64,000 nucleotides of DNA, taken from positions 124,001-188,000 of the forward strand of contig NZ_CALKHS010000004.1 in assembly GCF_937988725.1 (NCBI RefSeq). The letters run 5' to 3'. This document shows, piece after piece, positions 9,369 through 18,071 of this stretch; within the stretch, counting starts at the first letter, position 1, and every line of letters begins with the position of its first letter. The position numbers and the translations under genes were made by a program. Below the pieces are notes generated by a model. It was not told the origin of the DNA, did no database searches, and worked only from the letters and a program-made list of their open reading frames with translations. The stretch is from an uncultured Castellaniella sp. Lineage in GTDB: Bacteria; Pseudomonadota; Gammaproteobacteria; Burkholderiales; Burkholderiaceae_B.

Positions 9369-9387
9369 GCAAATAAGAACGATTATC
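9369..9387 (-). promoter_or_regulatory. Fur-box-like operator upstream of fbpA
   Basis: The 19 bases GCAAATAAGAACGATTATC match the classical Fur consensus GATAATGATAATCATTATC at 13 positions. They lie 40 bp upstream of fbpA. A second GAACGATT occurs 21 bp away (9356-9363 and 9377-9384), which would suit two overlapping Fur dimers. The site ends two bases from the stop codon of the neighbouring chemoreceptor gene. Confidence 0.6.
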
Positions 9388-9388
9388 C

Positions 9389-11398
9389 TTACGAATAACT
9401 GAGGAGCGCCGGCCGGGAAGGATCGGCGGACGCGTCATCCGTCGCCGTCCGGAACACCGCCACGCTCTCGGCCAGATGGTCGGCCTGTTCGCTGAGCGAG
9501 TCGGCCGCGGCCGCCGCCTGTTCCACCAGCGCCGCGTTCTGCTGCGTGACCTGGTCCATCTGCGTGACGGCCAGGTTGACCTGGTCGATGCCGGTGGACT
9601 GCTCGTTCGACGCCGAGGCGATTTCGCCCATGATGCGGGTGACGCGGTCCACGGCCGCCAGGACGTCCTGCATGATGGCGCCCGCCTGGCTGGCCTGTTG
9701 CGTGCCCGACTGCACTTCCCGGGAGGACGTTTCGATCAGGCCCTTGATTTCGCGGGCGGCGTCGGCCGAGCGCTGCGCCAGGGCGCGGACCTCGGAGGCG
9801 ACGACGGCGAAGCCCTTGCCCTGTTCGCCGGCGCGGGCGGCTTCGACGGCGGCGTTCAGGGCAAGGATGTTGGTCTGGAAGGCAATGCTGTCGATCACTC
9901 CGATGATGTCGGTGATGCGGTCGGAACTGTCGGCGATGCGCCGCATGGTGGCGACCATGCCTTCCACCGCCTGTTCGCCCCGATGGGCGGTGCCGGAGGC
10001 CCCGGTGGCCAGTTCATTGGCCTGGCGGGCGTTGTCGGCGTTCTGGCGCACGGTGGAGGCTAGCTCTTCCATGCTGGCGGCGGTTTCCTGCAGGGATGCC
10101 GCCTGCTCTTCGGTGCGGCTGGACAGGTCGGTGTTGCCGGCGGCGATCTCCCGCGCGCCGATGTGGATCTCGCCCACGCTGTGGCGCACCTGGCGGATCA
10201 TGCGGCGCAGGGCGCCCTGGGTGCCGCTCAGGCTGTGGAACAGCTGGTGGACCTCGTTGCGGCTGTCGGCCGGACTGTCGGGCACGTCATGGCCCAGGTC
10301 CCCGGCCCCCAGCCGCTGCATGCCGGTGACGATGTCGCGCACGGGCGCCAGCGTGCGCCGCGCCAGCCAGAAGATGGCCAGGGCGATCAGCAGGGTGCCG
10401 ACCAGCATGATCCCCAGCTGGATCCACATCTGCCGGGTGCTGGCAGCCAGGTACTCGTCCACCGGGCCGAAGCCGTAGATCACCCAGTTCCAGTTCGGCA
10501 CGGTCTTCCAGGACAGGAAGATGGACCGCTTCGTGACGTTGACCTCGTGGGCCCCTAGCGGCGCGCTGCGGAAGCTTGCATCCATCGTCGCGAAGTCGTC
10601 CGGCGGATTGCCGGCGCTGAGCAGATCGCCGGGCTTGCCGTACAGTCCGGCGACGCGGATCCAGTCCTTGTGGTCTGGCGTCGGCCGGATGACGAACAGC
10701 TCGCCGTGGCCGGCCAGCTTGGTGGCGGTCAGGTCCTTGAGCACCGGATCGATCTGGGCGCTGATGTCCAGGCGGTTCACCAACCCGCCGTAGACCTTGC
10801 CGGTCGCGTCCTTCAGCGGGTTGACCGTGACCAGGTGCCATTTCCGGTCGATCAGGTCCGGCAGGCTGGCGACCTGCGCCTGGTCGAGCGCCAGGGCGAT
10901 GGGATCCTGGGCGCCGAGCACCGCGCCGACCGCGTGGCCGGGCTGGTCCTGGTAGGCGCTGGCGATGACGGCCCAACCTTTGTCCGTGCGGGCGTAGAGT
11001 TCGGCGGTCATGCCGGTTACGCTGCGCATCAGGGCCTGGTTGCCGTTCAGCGGCTGGTCGTTGAGCGTCTTGCCGTCGGTCTTGAACACCGGCAAGCCCT
11101 GTTCCGTCTGCCCGGAGGGTTTCGGCACGCCGCCCAGATACCGGATCAGGACCGGATACAGGGACTGGCTGCGGTGGCTGCCGATGTCGTAGATCAGCTG
11201 CAGGATGCGGTCGTAGTCCTGCAGCCCCATGCGGTTGGCGGCGCCGACGTTGGCGATGGCCGTCTGCCGGCTCTGCCAGGTGATGAGGGAGGCCAGGGCG
11301 GCCATGACCAGTACGGTGGTCAGGGTGGCGGCCACGAACAGTTGGGTGGCCAGGGTGGCATGGGACATGCGCCCGGCATTGCGGCGTCGCTTGAACAT
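9389..11398 (-). CDS. Methyl-accepting chemotaxis protein with Cache3-Cache2-type sensor
   Basis: A 669-residue chemoreceptor. A signal-anchor helix (about 16-38) is followed by a large periplasmic domain of about 280 residues with Cache-like segments such as GMTAELYARTDKGWAVIASA and GKVYGGLVNRLDIS. A second membrane helix (LGIMLVGTLLIALAIFWLA), a HAMP domain and the methyl-accepting hairpin follow, with the AARAGEQGKGFAVVASEVR tip. The start at ATG 11398 has GGAGA about 8 bases upstream. Its 3' end abuts the fbpA control region. The ligand is unknown. Confidence 0.95.
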   Translation of the reverse strand: MFKRRRNAGRMSHATLATQLFVAATLTTVLVMAALASLITWQSRQTAIANVGAANRMGLQDYDRILQLIYDIGSHRSQSLYPVLIRYLGGVPKPSGQTEQGLPVFKTDGKTLNDQPLNGNQALMRSVTGMTAELYARTDKGWAVIASAYQDQPGHAVGAVLGAQDPIALALDQAQVASLPDLIDRKWHLVTVNPLKDATGKVYGGLVNRLDISAQIDPVLKDLTATKLAGHGELFVIRPTPDHKDWIRVAGLYGKPGDLLSAGNPPDDFATMDASFRSAPLGAHEVNVTKRSIFLSWKTVPNWNWVIYGFGPVDEYLAASTRQMWIQLGIMLVGTLLIALAIFWLARRTLAPVRDIVTGMQRLGAGDLGHDVPDSPADSRNEVHQLFHSLSGTQGALRRMIRQVRHSVGEIHIGAREIAAGNTDLSSRTEEQAASLQETAASMEELASTVRQNADNARQANELATGASGTAHRGEQAVEGMVATMRRIADSSDRITDIIGVIDSIAFQTNILALNAAVEAARAGEQGKGFAVVASEVRALAQRSADAAREIKGLIETSSREVQSGTQQASQAGAIMQDVLAAVDRVTRIMGEIASASNEQSTGIDQVNLAVTQMDQVTQQNAALVEQAAAAADSLSEQADHLAESVAVFRTATDDASADPSRPALLSYS
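9771..9841. repeat. 71-bp exact repeat shared by the two chemoreceptor genes (copy 2)
   Basis: Identical to 1358-1428. It codes for the same signalling-tip residues in the second receptor. Identity extends through synonymous positions, which suggests recent duplication or gene conversion, or strong codon constraint. Confidence 0.85.
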
Positions 11399-11544
11399 GG
11401 AGTGTCTCCGGACTGCGATATTTGTTGTATCGGCCGGCGTCTGAGGCGCCAGCCTGCTTTCGTAGCGTAAAGGTACGTGTTGCGGAGCGATTGGGGAATG
11501 TCGGGCAGGAAATAGAGCTTATTTGTCACTGGAAATATCGGAAA

Positions 11545-11559
11545 CCGGTTTGAAACCGG
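11545..11559. promoter_or_regulatory. Palindrome in the promoter region of the MscS gene
   Basis: CCGGTTT-G-AAACCGG is a perfect 7-bp dyad. The upstream arm is preceded by GAAACCGG, giving a direct repeat as well (11541-11548 and 11552-11559). It lies about 50-60 bp before the MscS-family gene, in the spacer between divergent genes. It is a candidate operator; the protein is unknown. Confidence 0.35.
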
Positions 11560-11608
11560 GCGGACATGGCCTTTACACTGGAATTCACCTGATTTTGATG
11601 CGAGGCTG

Positions 11609-12790
11609 GTGGGATTGATGGTGCAGACTCTGTTTCAGCAAGCGGTGTCGATCTACGAGGAATGGCAGGCGACCATCCTGGTGTTCGTGACGGTGCTGGG
11701 CTCTCTGGCGATCGGCGCCGTGCTAAGGGTGGCCCTGGCCCGTCTGGCGGGCCGGCTGCATCCGGTGCGCCACGTGTGGATGCATGGGCTGCTGTCGGGG
11801 GCGTCCCTGCCGCTGCAGATCCTGGTCTGGGTGCTGGGCATCGCGCTGGCTGGCAAGATGCTGGTGGGGCGCGGCGGGGCGCTGCAGCAGGATTCCCTGC
11901 TGGCGCACGGGCTGGATCCGGTGCGCGACGTCATGGTCATCGCGGTGGTGATGTGGTTCCTGCTGCGGGCCGTCAACCAGATCCAGATCAATCTGCTGGC
12001 CCGGGCGCGGGATCGCGGCCGGGAGCTGGATCCCACCGCCGCCGACGCGATCGGCAAGCTGTGCAAGGCTTCGATCGTCATCACGGCCATCCTGATGATG
12101 ATGCAGGCCCTGGGCTTTTCCATCGCCGGGCTGCTGGCCTTCGGCGGCATGGGCGGCATCGCCGTCGGGTTCGCGGCGCAAAGCCTGGTCGCCAATCTGC
12201 TGGGCGGCCTGACGATCTTCGCCAGCCGGCCCTTCAAGGTCGGCGAATACATCATCATCCCCGGCACGGACCTGATGGGCGGGGTCGAGCACATCGGCTG
12301 GCGCGCCACGCGCCTGATCGGCTTCGACTGCAAGCCCTTCTACGTGCCCAACGCGATGTTCAACACCCAGCCGGTCATCAACCACACCCGCATGACCAGC
12401 CGGCGCATCATGGAGGACATCCACATCCGCTATGCCGACATCGACGCCGTCCCCGGCATCGTGGCCGACGGCCGGGCCCTGCTCAGCGAACATCCCGGCA
12501 TCAAGCATGATTTCTTCGCGTTCAATTTCAGCAGCTGCGGCGCGTATTCGCTGAAGCTGTCCCTGTACGCCTTCACGGTCAGCACGGACTACAACGACTA
12601 CATGAACGTGCAGGAAGACGTGCTGCTGCGCATCGCCGACATCATCCGCCGGCACGGCGCCCGCATGACGGGGCCTGTGTCCACGGTGGACATGCCGCAG
12701 CTGCGCGGGCAGGATGCCCAGTCCGATGCTGCGGGGGCGGATCCCGCGCGCTTGCCGCCGATGCCGCCGTCCCTGCCGTCGATGGGCTGA
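11609..12790 (+). CDS. MscS-family mechanosensitive ion channel
   Basis: A 393-residue small-conductance mechanosensitive channel homologue. Several N-terminal membrane helices are followed by the pore-lining helix and the conserved GGMGGIAVGFAAQSLVANLLGG stretch (positions about 185-206), then the beta domain SRPFKVGEYIIIPG and a C-terminal alpha/beta region. It should open under membrane tension and release solutes during hypo-osmotic shock. It starts at GTG 11609 or ATG 11618; neither has an ideal ribosome binding site. The proline-rich tail after about residue 365 is not conserved. It is divergent from the second chemoreceptor. Confidence 0.9.
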   Translation: MGLMVQTLFQQAVSIYEEWQATILVFVTVLGSLAIGAVLRVALARLAGRLHPVRHVWMHGLLSGASLPLQILVWVLGIALAGKMLVGRGGALQQDSLLAHGLDPVRDVMVIAVVMWFLLRAVNQIQINLLARARDRGRELDPTAADAIGKLCKASIVITAILMMMQALGFSIAGLLAFGGMGGIAVGFAAQSLVANLLGGLTIFASRPFKVGEYIIIPGTDLMGGVEHIGWRATRLIGFDCKPFYVPNAMFNTQPVINHTRMTSRRIMEDIHIRYADIDAVPGIVADGRALLSEHPGIKHDFFAFNFSSCGAYSLKLSLYAFTVSTDYNDYMNVQEDVLLRIADIIRRHGARMTGPVSTVDMPQLRGQDAQSDAAGADPARLPPMPPSLPSMG

Positions 12791-12811
12791 TTGCCCGGGC
12801 GCGGCGCGGGT

Positions 12812-12840
12812 CTTGAAAACCCGGTCCGCCGCCCCCACGT
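12812..12840 (+). promoter_or_regulatory. Heat-shock (sigma-32 type) promoter for htpG
   Basis: CTTGAAA (12812-12818), a 14-bp spacer and CCCCACGT (12833-12840) match the sigma-32 consensus CTTGAAA-N11-15-CCCCATNT with one mismatch. The element ends 75 bp before the htpG start, and the downstream gene is a classic heat-shock gene. Confidence 0.7.
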
Positions 12841-12915
12841 GTTCCAGCAGTCCGCCCCCCGGCATGCCGAGGGGGCGACCCACGAATCCGAAGAACCTTC
12901 CAGTCAACCCGAATC

Positions 12916-14820
12916 ATGAGCCAAACCGATACGCAAACGGCCGAAACCCTGGGCTTTCAGGCCGAAGTCAAACAGCTGCTGCATCTGATGATCCATTCCT
13001 TGTACAGCAACAAGGAAATCTTCCTGCGCGAACTCGTGTCCAATGCGTCGGACGCCTGCGACAAGCTGCGGTTCGAGGCCATCGACCATCCCGAACTGCT
13101 GGAAGGCGACGGCGAACTGCGCATCCGTGTCGAATTCGACAAGGCCGCGCGCACCATCACCATCAGCGACAACGGCATCGGCCTGTCGCGCGACGAAGCC
13201 ATCGCCAATCTGGGCACCATCGCCCGGTCCGGCACGCGCGAATTCTTTTCCCAGCTGACGGGCGACAAGCAGAAGGACGCCCAGCTGATCGGCCAGTTCG
13301 GCGTGGGCTTCTATTCGTCCTTCATCGTCGCGGGAAAGGTTTCGGTGCGCAGCCGCCGCGCCGGCCTGCCGGCCTCCGAAGGCGTCCTGTGGGAATCCGA
13401 CGGCCAGGGCGAGTTTTCCGTCTCGGCCATCGACCAGGAACAGCGTGGGACTTCCGTCACCCTGACGCTGCGGGCCGACGAAGACGAGTTCCTGTCCGGC
13501 TGGAAGCTGCGCGAAGTGCTGCGCCGCTATTCCGACCACATTTCCCTGCCCATCCAGATGCTGAAGGAGGAATGGGACGCGGAAAAATCGGAACAGGTGA
13601 CCAAGGACGAATGGGAAACCGTCAATCAGGCCAATGCCCTGTGGACGCGATCCAAGTCCGACATCACGGACGAGCAGTACAAAGAGTTCTACAAGCATGT
13701 CGCCCACGATTTCGAAGACCCGCTGGCCTGGACGCACAACCGCGTCGAGGGCCGCAGCGAATACACCCAGCTGCTGTATGTCCCGAAGCGCGCGCCCTTC
13801 GACCTGTACGACCGCGACGCCCGCCGGGGCGTGAAGCTGTACGTCAAGCGCGTCTTCATCATGGACGACGCCGAACAGCTGCTGCCGGCCTATCTGCGCT
13901 TCGTGCGCGGCGTGGTGGATTCGGCCGACCTGCCGCTGAACGTTTCGCGCGAAATCCTGCAGGAAAGCCGCGACGTGCGCGCCATCCGCGACGGTTCCGC
14001 CAAGCGCATCCTGGGCCTGATCGAAGACCTGGCCAAGGACAAGCCCGAAGAGTTCACGGAATTCTGGTCCCAGTTCGGCCAGGTGCTGAAGGAAGGCGTG
14101 GGCGAGGATCCCGCCAACAAGGACCGCATCGCCGCTCTGCTGCGTTTCGCGTCCACCCAGTCCGACAGCCCGGCGCAGACCGTGTCCCTGGCCGACTACA
14201 TCGCCCGCATGAAGGAGGGCCAGGACAAGATCTATTACCTGAGCGCCGATTCCCACGCGGCGGCGGCGCACAGCCCGCACCTGGAAGTCTTCCGCCGCAA
14301 GGGCCTGGAAGTCCTGCTGCTGTCCGACCGCGTGGACGAATGGATGCTGTCCTACCTGCGCGAATTCGAGGGCAAGTCCCTGGTCTCCGTCGCCAAGGGC
14401 GGGCTGGACCTGGACGCGCTGGCCGACGAGGAAGAAAAGAAGCAGCAGGCCGAGATCGCCGAAGCCTTCAAGCCGACCATCGAGCGCCTGAAGACGGCGC
14501 TGGGCGACCGGGTCAAGGAAGTCCGCGCCACGGCCCGCCTGGTCGATTCGCCCGCTTGCGTGGTGGTCGATGAAAACGAGCTCAGCCCGCACTTGCTGCG
14601 CATGCTGAAGGCCGCCGGCCAGGACGCGCCGGACGTCAAGCCGATCCTGGAAGTGAATCCGCAGCATGCCCTGGTGAAGCGCCTGGAGGCCCAGTCCGAC
14701 GAAGCGTTCGGCGATTGGGCGGAACTGCTGCTGGATCAGGCCATGCTGGCCGAGGGCGCGGCCCTGAAGGACCCGGCTGCGTTCGTCAAGCGCATGAACG
14801 CGCTGCTGCTGAACGCCTGA
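12916..14820 (+). CDS. htpG: Molecular chaperone HtpG (bacterial Hsp90)
   Basis: A 634-residue Hsp90. The N-terminal GHKL ATPase domain shows LYSNKEIFLRELVSNASDA near residue 30, SDNGIGLSRDEAIANLGTIA near 90 and GQFGVGFYSSFIVA near 127. The middle and C-terminal dimerisation domains are complete, so the length equals the family norm. It refolds or remodels client proteins in the cytoplasm in an ATP-dependent cycle. It has its own sigma-32-type promoter and a strong intrinsic terminator, so it looks monocistronic. Confidence 0.98.
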   Translation: MSQTDTQTAETLGFQAEVKQLLHLMIHSLYSNKEIFLRELVSNASDACDKLRFEAIDHPELLEGDGELRIRVEFDKAARTITISDNGIGLSRDEAIANLGTIARSGTREFFSQLTGDKQKDAQLIGQFGVGFYSSFIVAGKVSVRSRRAGLPASEGVLWESDGQGEFSVSAIDQEQRGTSVTLTLRADEDEFLSGWKLREVLRRYSDHISLPIQMLKEEWDAEKSEQVTKDEWETVNQANALWTRSKSDITDEQYKEFYKHVAHDFEDPLAWTHNRVEGRSEYTQLLYVPKRAPFDLYDRDARRGVKLYVKRVFIMDDAEQLLPAYLRFVRGVVDSADLPLNVSREILQESRDVRAIRDGSAKRILGLIEDLAKDKPEEFTEFWSQFGQVLKEGVGEDPANKDRIAALLRFASTQSDSPAQTVSLADYIARMKEGQDKIYYLSADSHAAAAHSPHLEVFRRKGLEVLLLSDRVDEWMLSYLREFEGKSLVSVAKGGLDLDALADEEEKKQQAEIAEAFKPTIERLKTALGDRVKEVRATARLVDSPACVVVDENELSPHLLRMLKAAGQDAPDVKPILEVNPQHALVKRLEAQSDEAFGDWAELLLDQAMLAEGAALKDPAAFVKRMNALLLNA

Positions 14821-14839
14821 TCCTCAGGTGTTTTCCGCC

Positions 14840-14875
14840 GGCCGCGCCGATCCGATGGGTCGGCGCGGCCTTTTT
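14840..14875 (+). terminator. Intrinsic terminator of htpG
   Basis: A perfect 11-bp stem (GGCCGCGCCGA / TCGGCGCGGCC) with a 9-base loop is followed directly by five T residues. It starts 19 bp after the htpG stop and runs into the stop codon of the convergent LysR gene. Confidence 0.9.
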
Positions 14876-15792
14876 CATGATGCCGGCATCCTGCCCTGCG
14901 CGCGGGTCAGAATATATTCAATGAACGTCGACGTGGCCCGCGTGTGATAGCGGTTGGGCATGTAGAGCATGAACATTTCCGCGCCGAAGATGCTCAGTTG
15001 CCAGCCGTCCAGGGCGGTCTGGATGGCGCCGCGCTCGATCTCGTCCCGCACCAGGTAGTCCGGGACGATGCCGACCCCCAGCCCGGCCAGGATGGCCTGG
15101 TGCAGGAACTGGAAGTTCTCCGACATCAGCGTGGGCTCCAGCAGGACTTCCTGGCGCCGCTGGTCGCGGTAGGCGGACAGCCGCAGCTGACGGTCCGCCA
15201 CCCCGGAAGTGATGATGGGCGCCCTGGGCAGGCCTTCCAGCGTGTCCGGCAGGCCGTGTTCGGCAACGTAGCCGCGCGACGCGCAGGCGATGTGGCGCAC
15301 CGGCCCCAGTGAACGGGCGACCAGATTCTGCGGGGGATTGGACATGACCCGCACGGAAATGTCCGTTTCGTCGCGCAGCATGTCCGGCAGGTGATTTTCG
15401 AAGGTGACGTCCAGCACGATGCCGGGATACTGGCGTTTGAAATCCAGCAGCCAGGGGCCCATCACGGTCTGACCGAATCCGCTGGGGATGCTCAGGCGCA
15501 GCCGCCCGCGCAGCTGCTGGCCCAGTTCGCGGACGGAGTCCTGGGCGATCGCCAGTTCGGTGCGGATCCGGCAGCCGTGTTCGTAGAGCCGCAGCCCGAC
15601 TTCCGTGGCTTCGGTGCGCCGGGTCGTGCGGCGCACCAGCTGCTGCCCCAGGGCCTGTTCCAGGCGGCTCAGGTGATAACTGACATTGGCCCGGGTCATT
15701 TTCAGCCGGCGGGCGGCGGCGCTGAGGTTGCCCGCATCCAGGATGTCGGCCAGGAATACCAGGGATTCCGCGTTCAGCGCACTGTGGTTCAT
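14875..15792 (-). CDS. LysR-family transcriptional regulator
   Basis: A 305-residue LTTR. The N-terminal winged HTH is FLADILDAGNLSAAARRLKM...ANVSYHLSRLEQALGQQLVRR, followed by a periplasmic-binding-like effector domain (about 90-300). It is transcribed divergently from the beta-oxidation gene pair, so it probably controls that pair. A 15-bp dyad of LysR-box form lies in the 129-bp spacer. The effector is unknown, perhaps a CoA-linked or carboxylic intermediate. Confidence 0.92.
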   Translation of the reverse strand: MNHSALNAESLVFLADILDAGNLSAAARRLKMTRANVSYHLSRLEQALGQQLVRRTTRRTEATEVGLRLYEHGCRIRTELAIAQDSVRELGQQLRGRLRLSIPSGFGQTVMGPWLLDFKRQYPGIVLDVTFENHLPDMLRDETDISVRVMSNPPQNLVARSLGPVRHIACASRGYVAEHGLPDTLEGLPRAPIITSGVADRQLRLSAYRDQRRQEVLLEPTLMSENFQFLHQAILAGLGVGIVPDYLVRDEIERGAIQTALDGWQLSIFGAEMFMLYMPNRYHTRATSTFIEYILTRAQGRMPAS

Positions 15793-15812
15793 GATTGGGC
15801 GTCAAATGGTTT

Positions 15813-15827
15813 TTGACAGTGTGTCAA
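15813..15827. promoter_or_regulatory. LysR-type box (T-N11-A dyad)
   Basis: TTGACA-GTG-TGTCAA is a perfect dyad of the T-N11-A form used by LysR regulators. It lies between the divergent LysR gene and the enoyl-CoA hydratase/dehydrogenase gene. A looser CAATG...CATTG dyad follows directly downstream. Confidence 0.55.
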
Positions 15828-15921
15828 TGGTCAATGTCATTGTAAAGCCTGTTGAACAGTGAAAGAATGGCCCTCTGGATGGCGCGCCGCCGGGCGCGCG
15901 CATGGAATATGGAGAACCCGA

Positions 15922-18060
15922 ATGGCCGCTTCTCACTCCCACCTGGCGCAGGATGTCGTCACTTCCCGTCGTGAAGGCCCTGTGTCCATCGTCACGATCA
16001 ACTATCCGCCCGTCAACGCGCTGGGCGTGGAGGTGCGCCGGGGCCTGATGGCCGCCCTGGACGCGGCCGATCAGGACACGGAGGTCCGGGCGGTGCTGTT
16101 GCTGGGCGCGGGCCGACATTTCATCGCGGGCGCCGATATCCGCGAATTCGGCCAGCCCCCGCAGGCCCCGCTGCTGCCGGACGTCTGCAATCGCATTGAA
16201 GCCAGCGCCAAGCCCGTCGTCGTGGCGGTCCAGGGGGCCGCCCTGGGCGGCGGCCTGGAGGTGGTGCTGGCGGCCCATTATCGTCTCGCGCTGCTGGGCG
16301 CGAAGTTCGCCTTGCCGGAAGTCACGCTGGGGCTGCTGCCGGGCGCCGGCGGCACGCAGCGCGCCCCGCGCCTGATGGGGGTCGAGGCTGCCTTGAACCT
16401 GATGCTGGATGGCAAGCCCATCGGCGCCCGGCAGGCCCAGACCCTGGGGCTGGTGGACCGATTGGACGACGGGACGGACCCTGTGCAGGCCGGCCTGGAT
16501 TATGCCCGCGAACTGCTGGCGTCCGGCGCGCCGGTCCGCCCGACACGGGATCGGCGCATTCCCGTCGCGGACATGCCCGCCGCCAGCCAGGCGCTGGATG
16601 CCGCGCGGGCCTTGCTGAACAAGAAATACCGGGGCCTGTTTTCCCCGGCGCGCATTGTCGATGCCGTCCAGGCCGTGCTGGACCGGCCTTTCGACGAAGG
16701 CCTGCGCCTCGAGCGGGAATATTTCCTGCAGTGCCTGGACACCCCGCAGCGCCGGGCCCTGGTCCATGCCTTCTTCGCCGAACGCGAGGCGGCCAAGGTT
16801 CCGGAAGCAGGGCGCGCCCAACCCCGGGCCCTGAACCGGGTCGGCATCGTCGGCGGCGGCACCATGGGGGCCGGGATCGCCGTCGCCATGCTGGATGCGG
16901 GACTGCCGGTGGTCATGGTCGAACGCGACGAGACCAGCCTGGAACGCGGCCGGGCCAATGTGGCCAAGGTCTACGATAGTCTGGTCAAGCGCGGCCGCAT
17001 GGTTGTCGCCGAACGCGACCGCCGCCTGGGCCTGTGGTCCGGCGCCACCGACTATCAGGCCCTGGCGGACGCAGATCTGGTGGTGGAGGCCGTGTTCGAG
17101 GACATGGCGGTGAAATCCGCCGTCTTCGCCGAGCTGGACCGGGTCTGCAAGCCGGGCGCCGTGCTGGCCAGCAACACATCCTATCTGGACATCAACCAGT
17201 TGGCGAAGACCATCTCCCGGCCTCAGGACGTGATCGGACTGCATTTCTTTTCGCCGGCCAACGTCATGAAGCTGCTGGAAATCGTCGTGCCGGAGCAGGT
17301 GGCCGACGACGTCGTGGCCACCAGCTTCGCCCTGGCGCGGCGCCTGAAGAAGATCGCGGTGCGGGCGGGCGTGTGCGACGGCTTCATCGGCAACCGCATC
17401 CTGGCCGTCTATCGCCAGGCCGCCGAATATCTGCTGGCCGACGGCGCGTCGCCCTACCAGATCGACCAGGCGGTGCGGCGTTTCGGCTTTCCCATGGGGC
17501 CGTTCCAGGTCACCGACCTGGCCGGCGGCGACATCAGCTGGGCGGCGCGCAAGCGCCGGGCGGCCACCCGCGATCCGGCCCTGCGCTATGTGCCGATCGC
17601 CGACCGCCTGTGCGAACGCGGCTGGTTCGGGCAGAAGACCGGCCGGGGCTGGTATCTGTATCCGGAAGGCAGCCGCGCGGGGCAGGAAGATCCCGAAGTC
17701 CTGGCCATCGTGGCCGAAGAGCGGCTGAAGATGGGCGCGGCCTCGCGTTCCTTCACGGAAGAGGACATCATGCGCCATTACATGGCCGCCATGATCAACG
17801 AAGCCGCCAACGTCGTGCATCAGGGCATCGCCCTGCGGCCCCTGGATGTGGACGTGGCCATGCTGTATGGCTACGGCTTCCCGCGCCATCGCGGCGGGCC
17901 CCTGCATTACGCCGACGAGATCGGGCTGGATGCCGTCCTGGCGGACATCCGCGCGTTCGCGGCGGAAGATCCCCATTTCTGGAAACCGTCGCCGCTGCTC
18001 GTCGAACTGGTCGAGCGGGGCGGACATTTCAAAGACCTGAACCAGCCGGCACAGGGCTGA
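15922..18060 (+). CDS. Bifunctional enoyl-CoA hydratase / 3-hydroxyacyl-CoA dehydrogenase (FadJ/FadB-like)
   Basis: A 712-residue multifunctional beta-oxidation enzyme. Residues about 10-195 are the crotonase domain, with the oxyanion motif HFIAGADIREF and the Glu-containing LPEVTLGLLPGAGGTQR. From about 308 a Rossmann NAD site (VGIVGGGTMGAGIA) begins the 3-hydroxyacyl-CoA dehydrogenase part, with catalytic His in IGLHFFSPANVMKLLE. Two C-terminal dehydrogenase domains follow. It hydrates and oxidises enoyl-CoA in the cytoplasm. The start is ATG 15922 with GGAGA 6 bases upstream. The thiolase gene follows after 11 bp. Confidence 0.93.
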   Translation: MAASHSHLAQDVVTSRREGPVSIVTINYPPVNALGVEVRRGLMAALDAADQDTEVRAVLLLGAGRHFIAGADIREFGQPPQAPLLPDVCNRIEASAKPVVVAVQGAALGGGLEVVLAAHYRLALLGAKFALPEVTLGLLPGAGGTQRAPRLMGVEAALNLMLDGKPIGARQAQTLGLVDRLDDGTDPVQAGLDYARELLASGAPVRPTRDRRIPVADMPAASQALDAARALLNKKYRGLFSPARIVDAVQAVLDRPFDEGLRLEREYFLQCLDTPQRRALVHAFFAEREAAKVPEAGRAQPRALNRVGIVGGGTMGAGIAVAMLDAGLPVVMVERDETSLERGRANVAKVYDSLVKRGRMVVAERDRRLGLWSGATDYQALADADLVVEAVFEDMAVKSAVFAELDRVCKPGAVLASNTSYLDINQLAKTISRPQDVIGLHFFSPANVMKLLEIVVPEQVADDVVATSFALARRLKKIAVRAGVCDGFIGNRILAVYRQAAEYLLADGASPYQIDQAVRRFGFPMGPFQVTDLAGGDISWAARKRRAATRDPALRYVPIADRLCERGWFGQKTGRGWYLYPEGSRAGQEDPEVLAIVAEERLKMGAASRSFTEEDIMRHYMAAMINEAANVVHQGIALRPLDVDVAMLYGYGFPRHRGGPLHYADEIGLDAVLADIRAFAAEDPHFWKPSPLLVELVERGGHFKDLNQPAQG

Positions 18061-18071
18061 GGAGACATACC

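Noticed and set aside
8302..9438. Extension of the permease frame upstream of 8301
   Set aside because: The added part overlaps the well-supported fbpA gene and has low-complexity Arg/Gly/Pro sequence; the GTGA overlap gives a natural start.
11399..11608. Flagellar sigma-28 promoter for the second chemoreceptor
   Set aside because: A GCCGATAC -10-like element is present, but there is no TAAA element at the required distance.
17034..18071. In-frame extension of the thiolase gene into the preceding gene
   Set aside because: The thiolase fold begins at MREAVIVSTARTPL with a good ribosome site; the extension lies inside the dehydrogenase gene.
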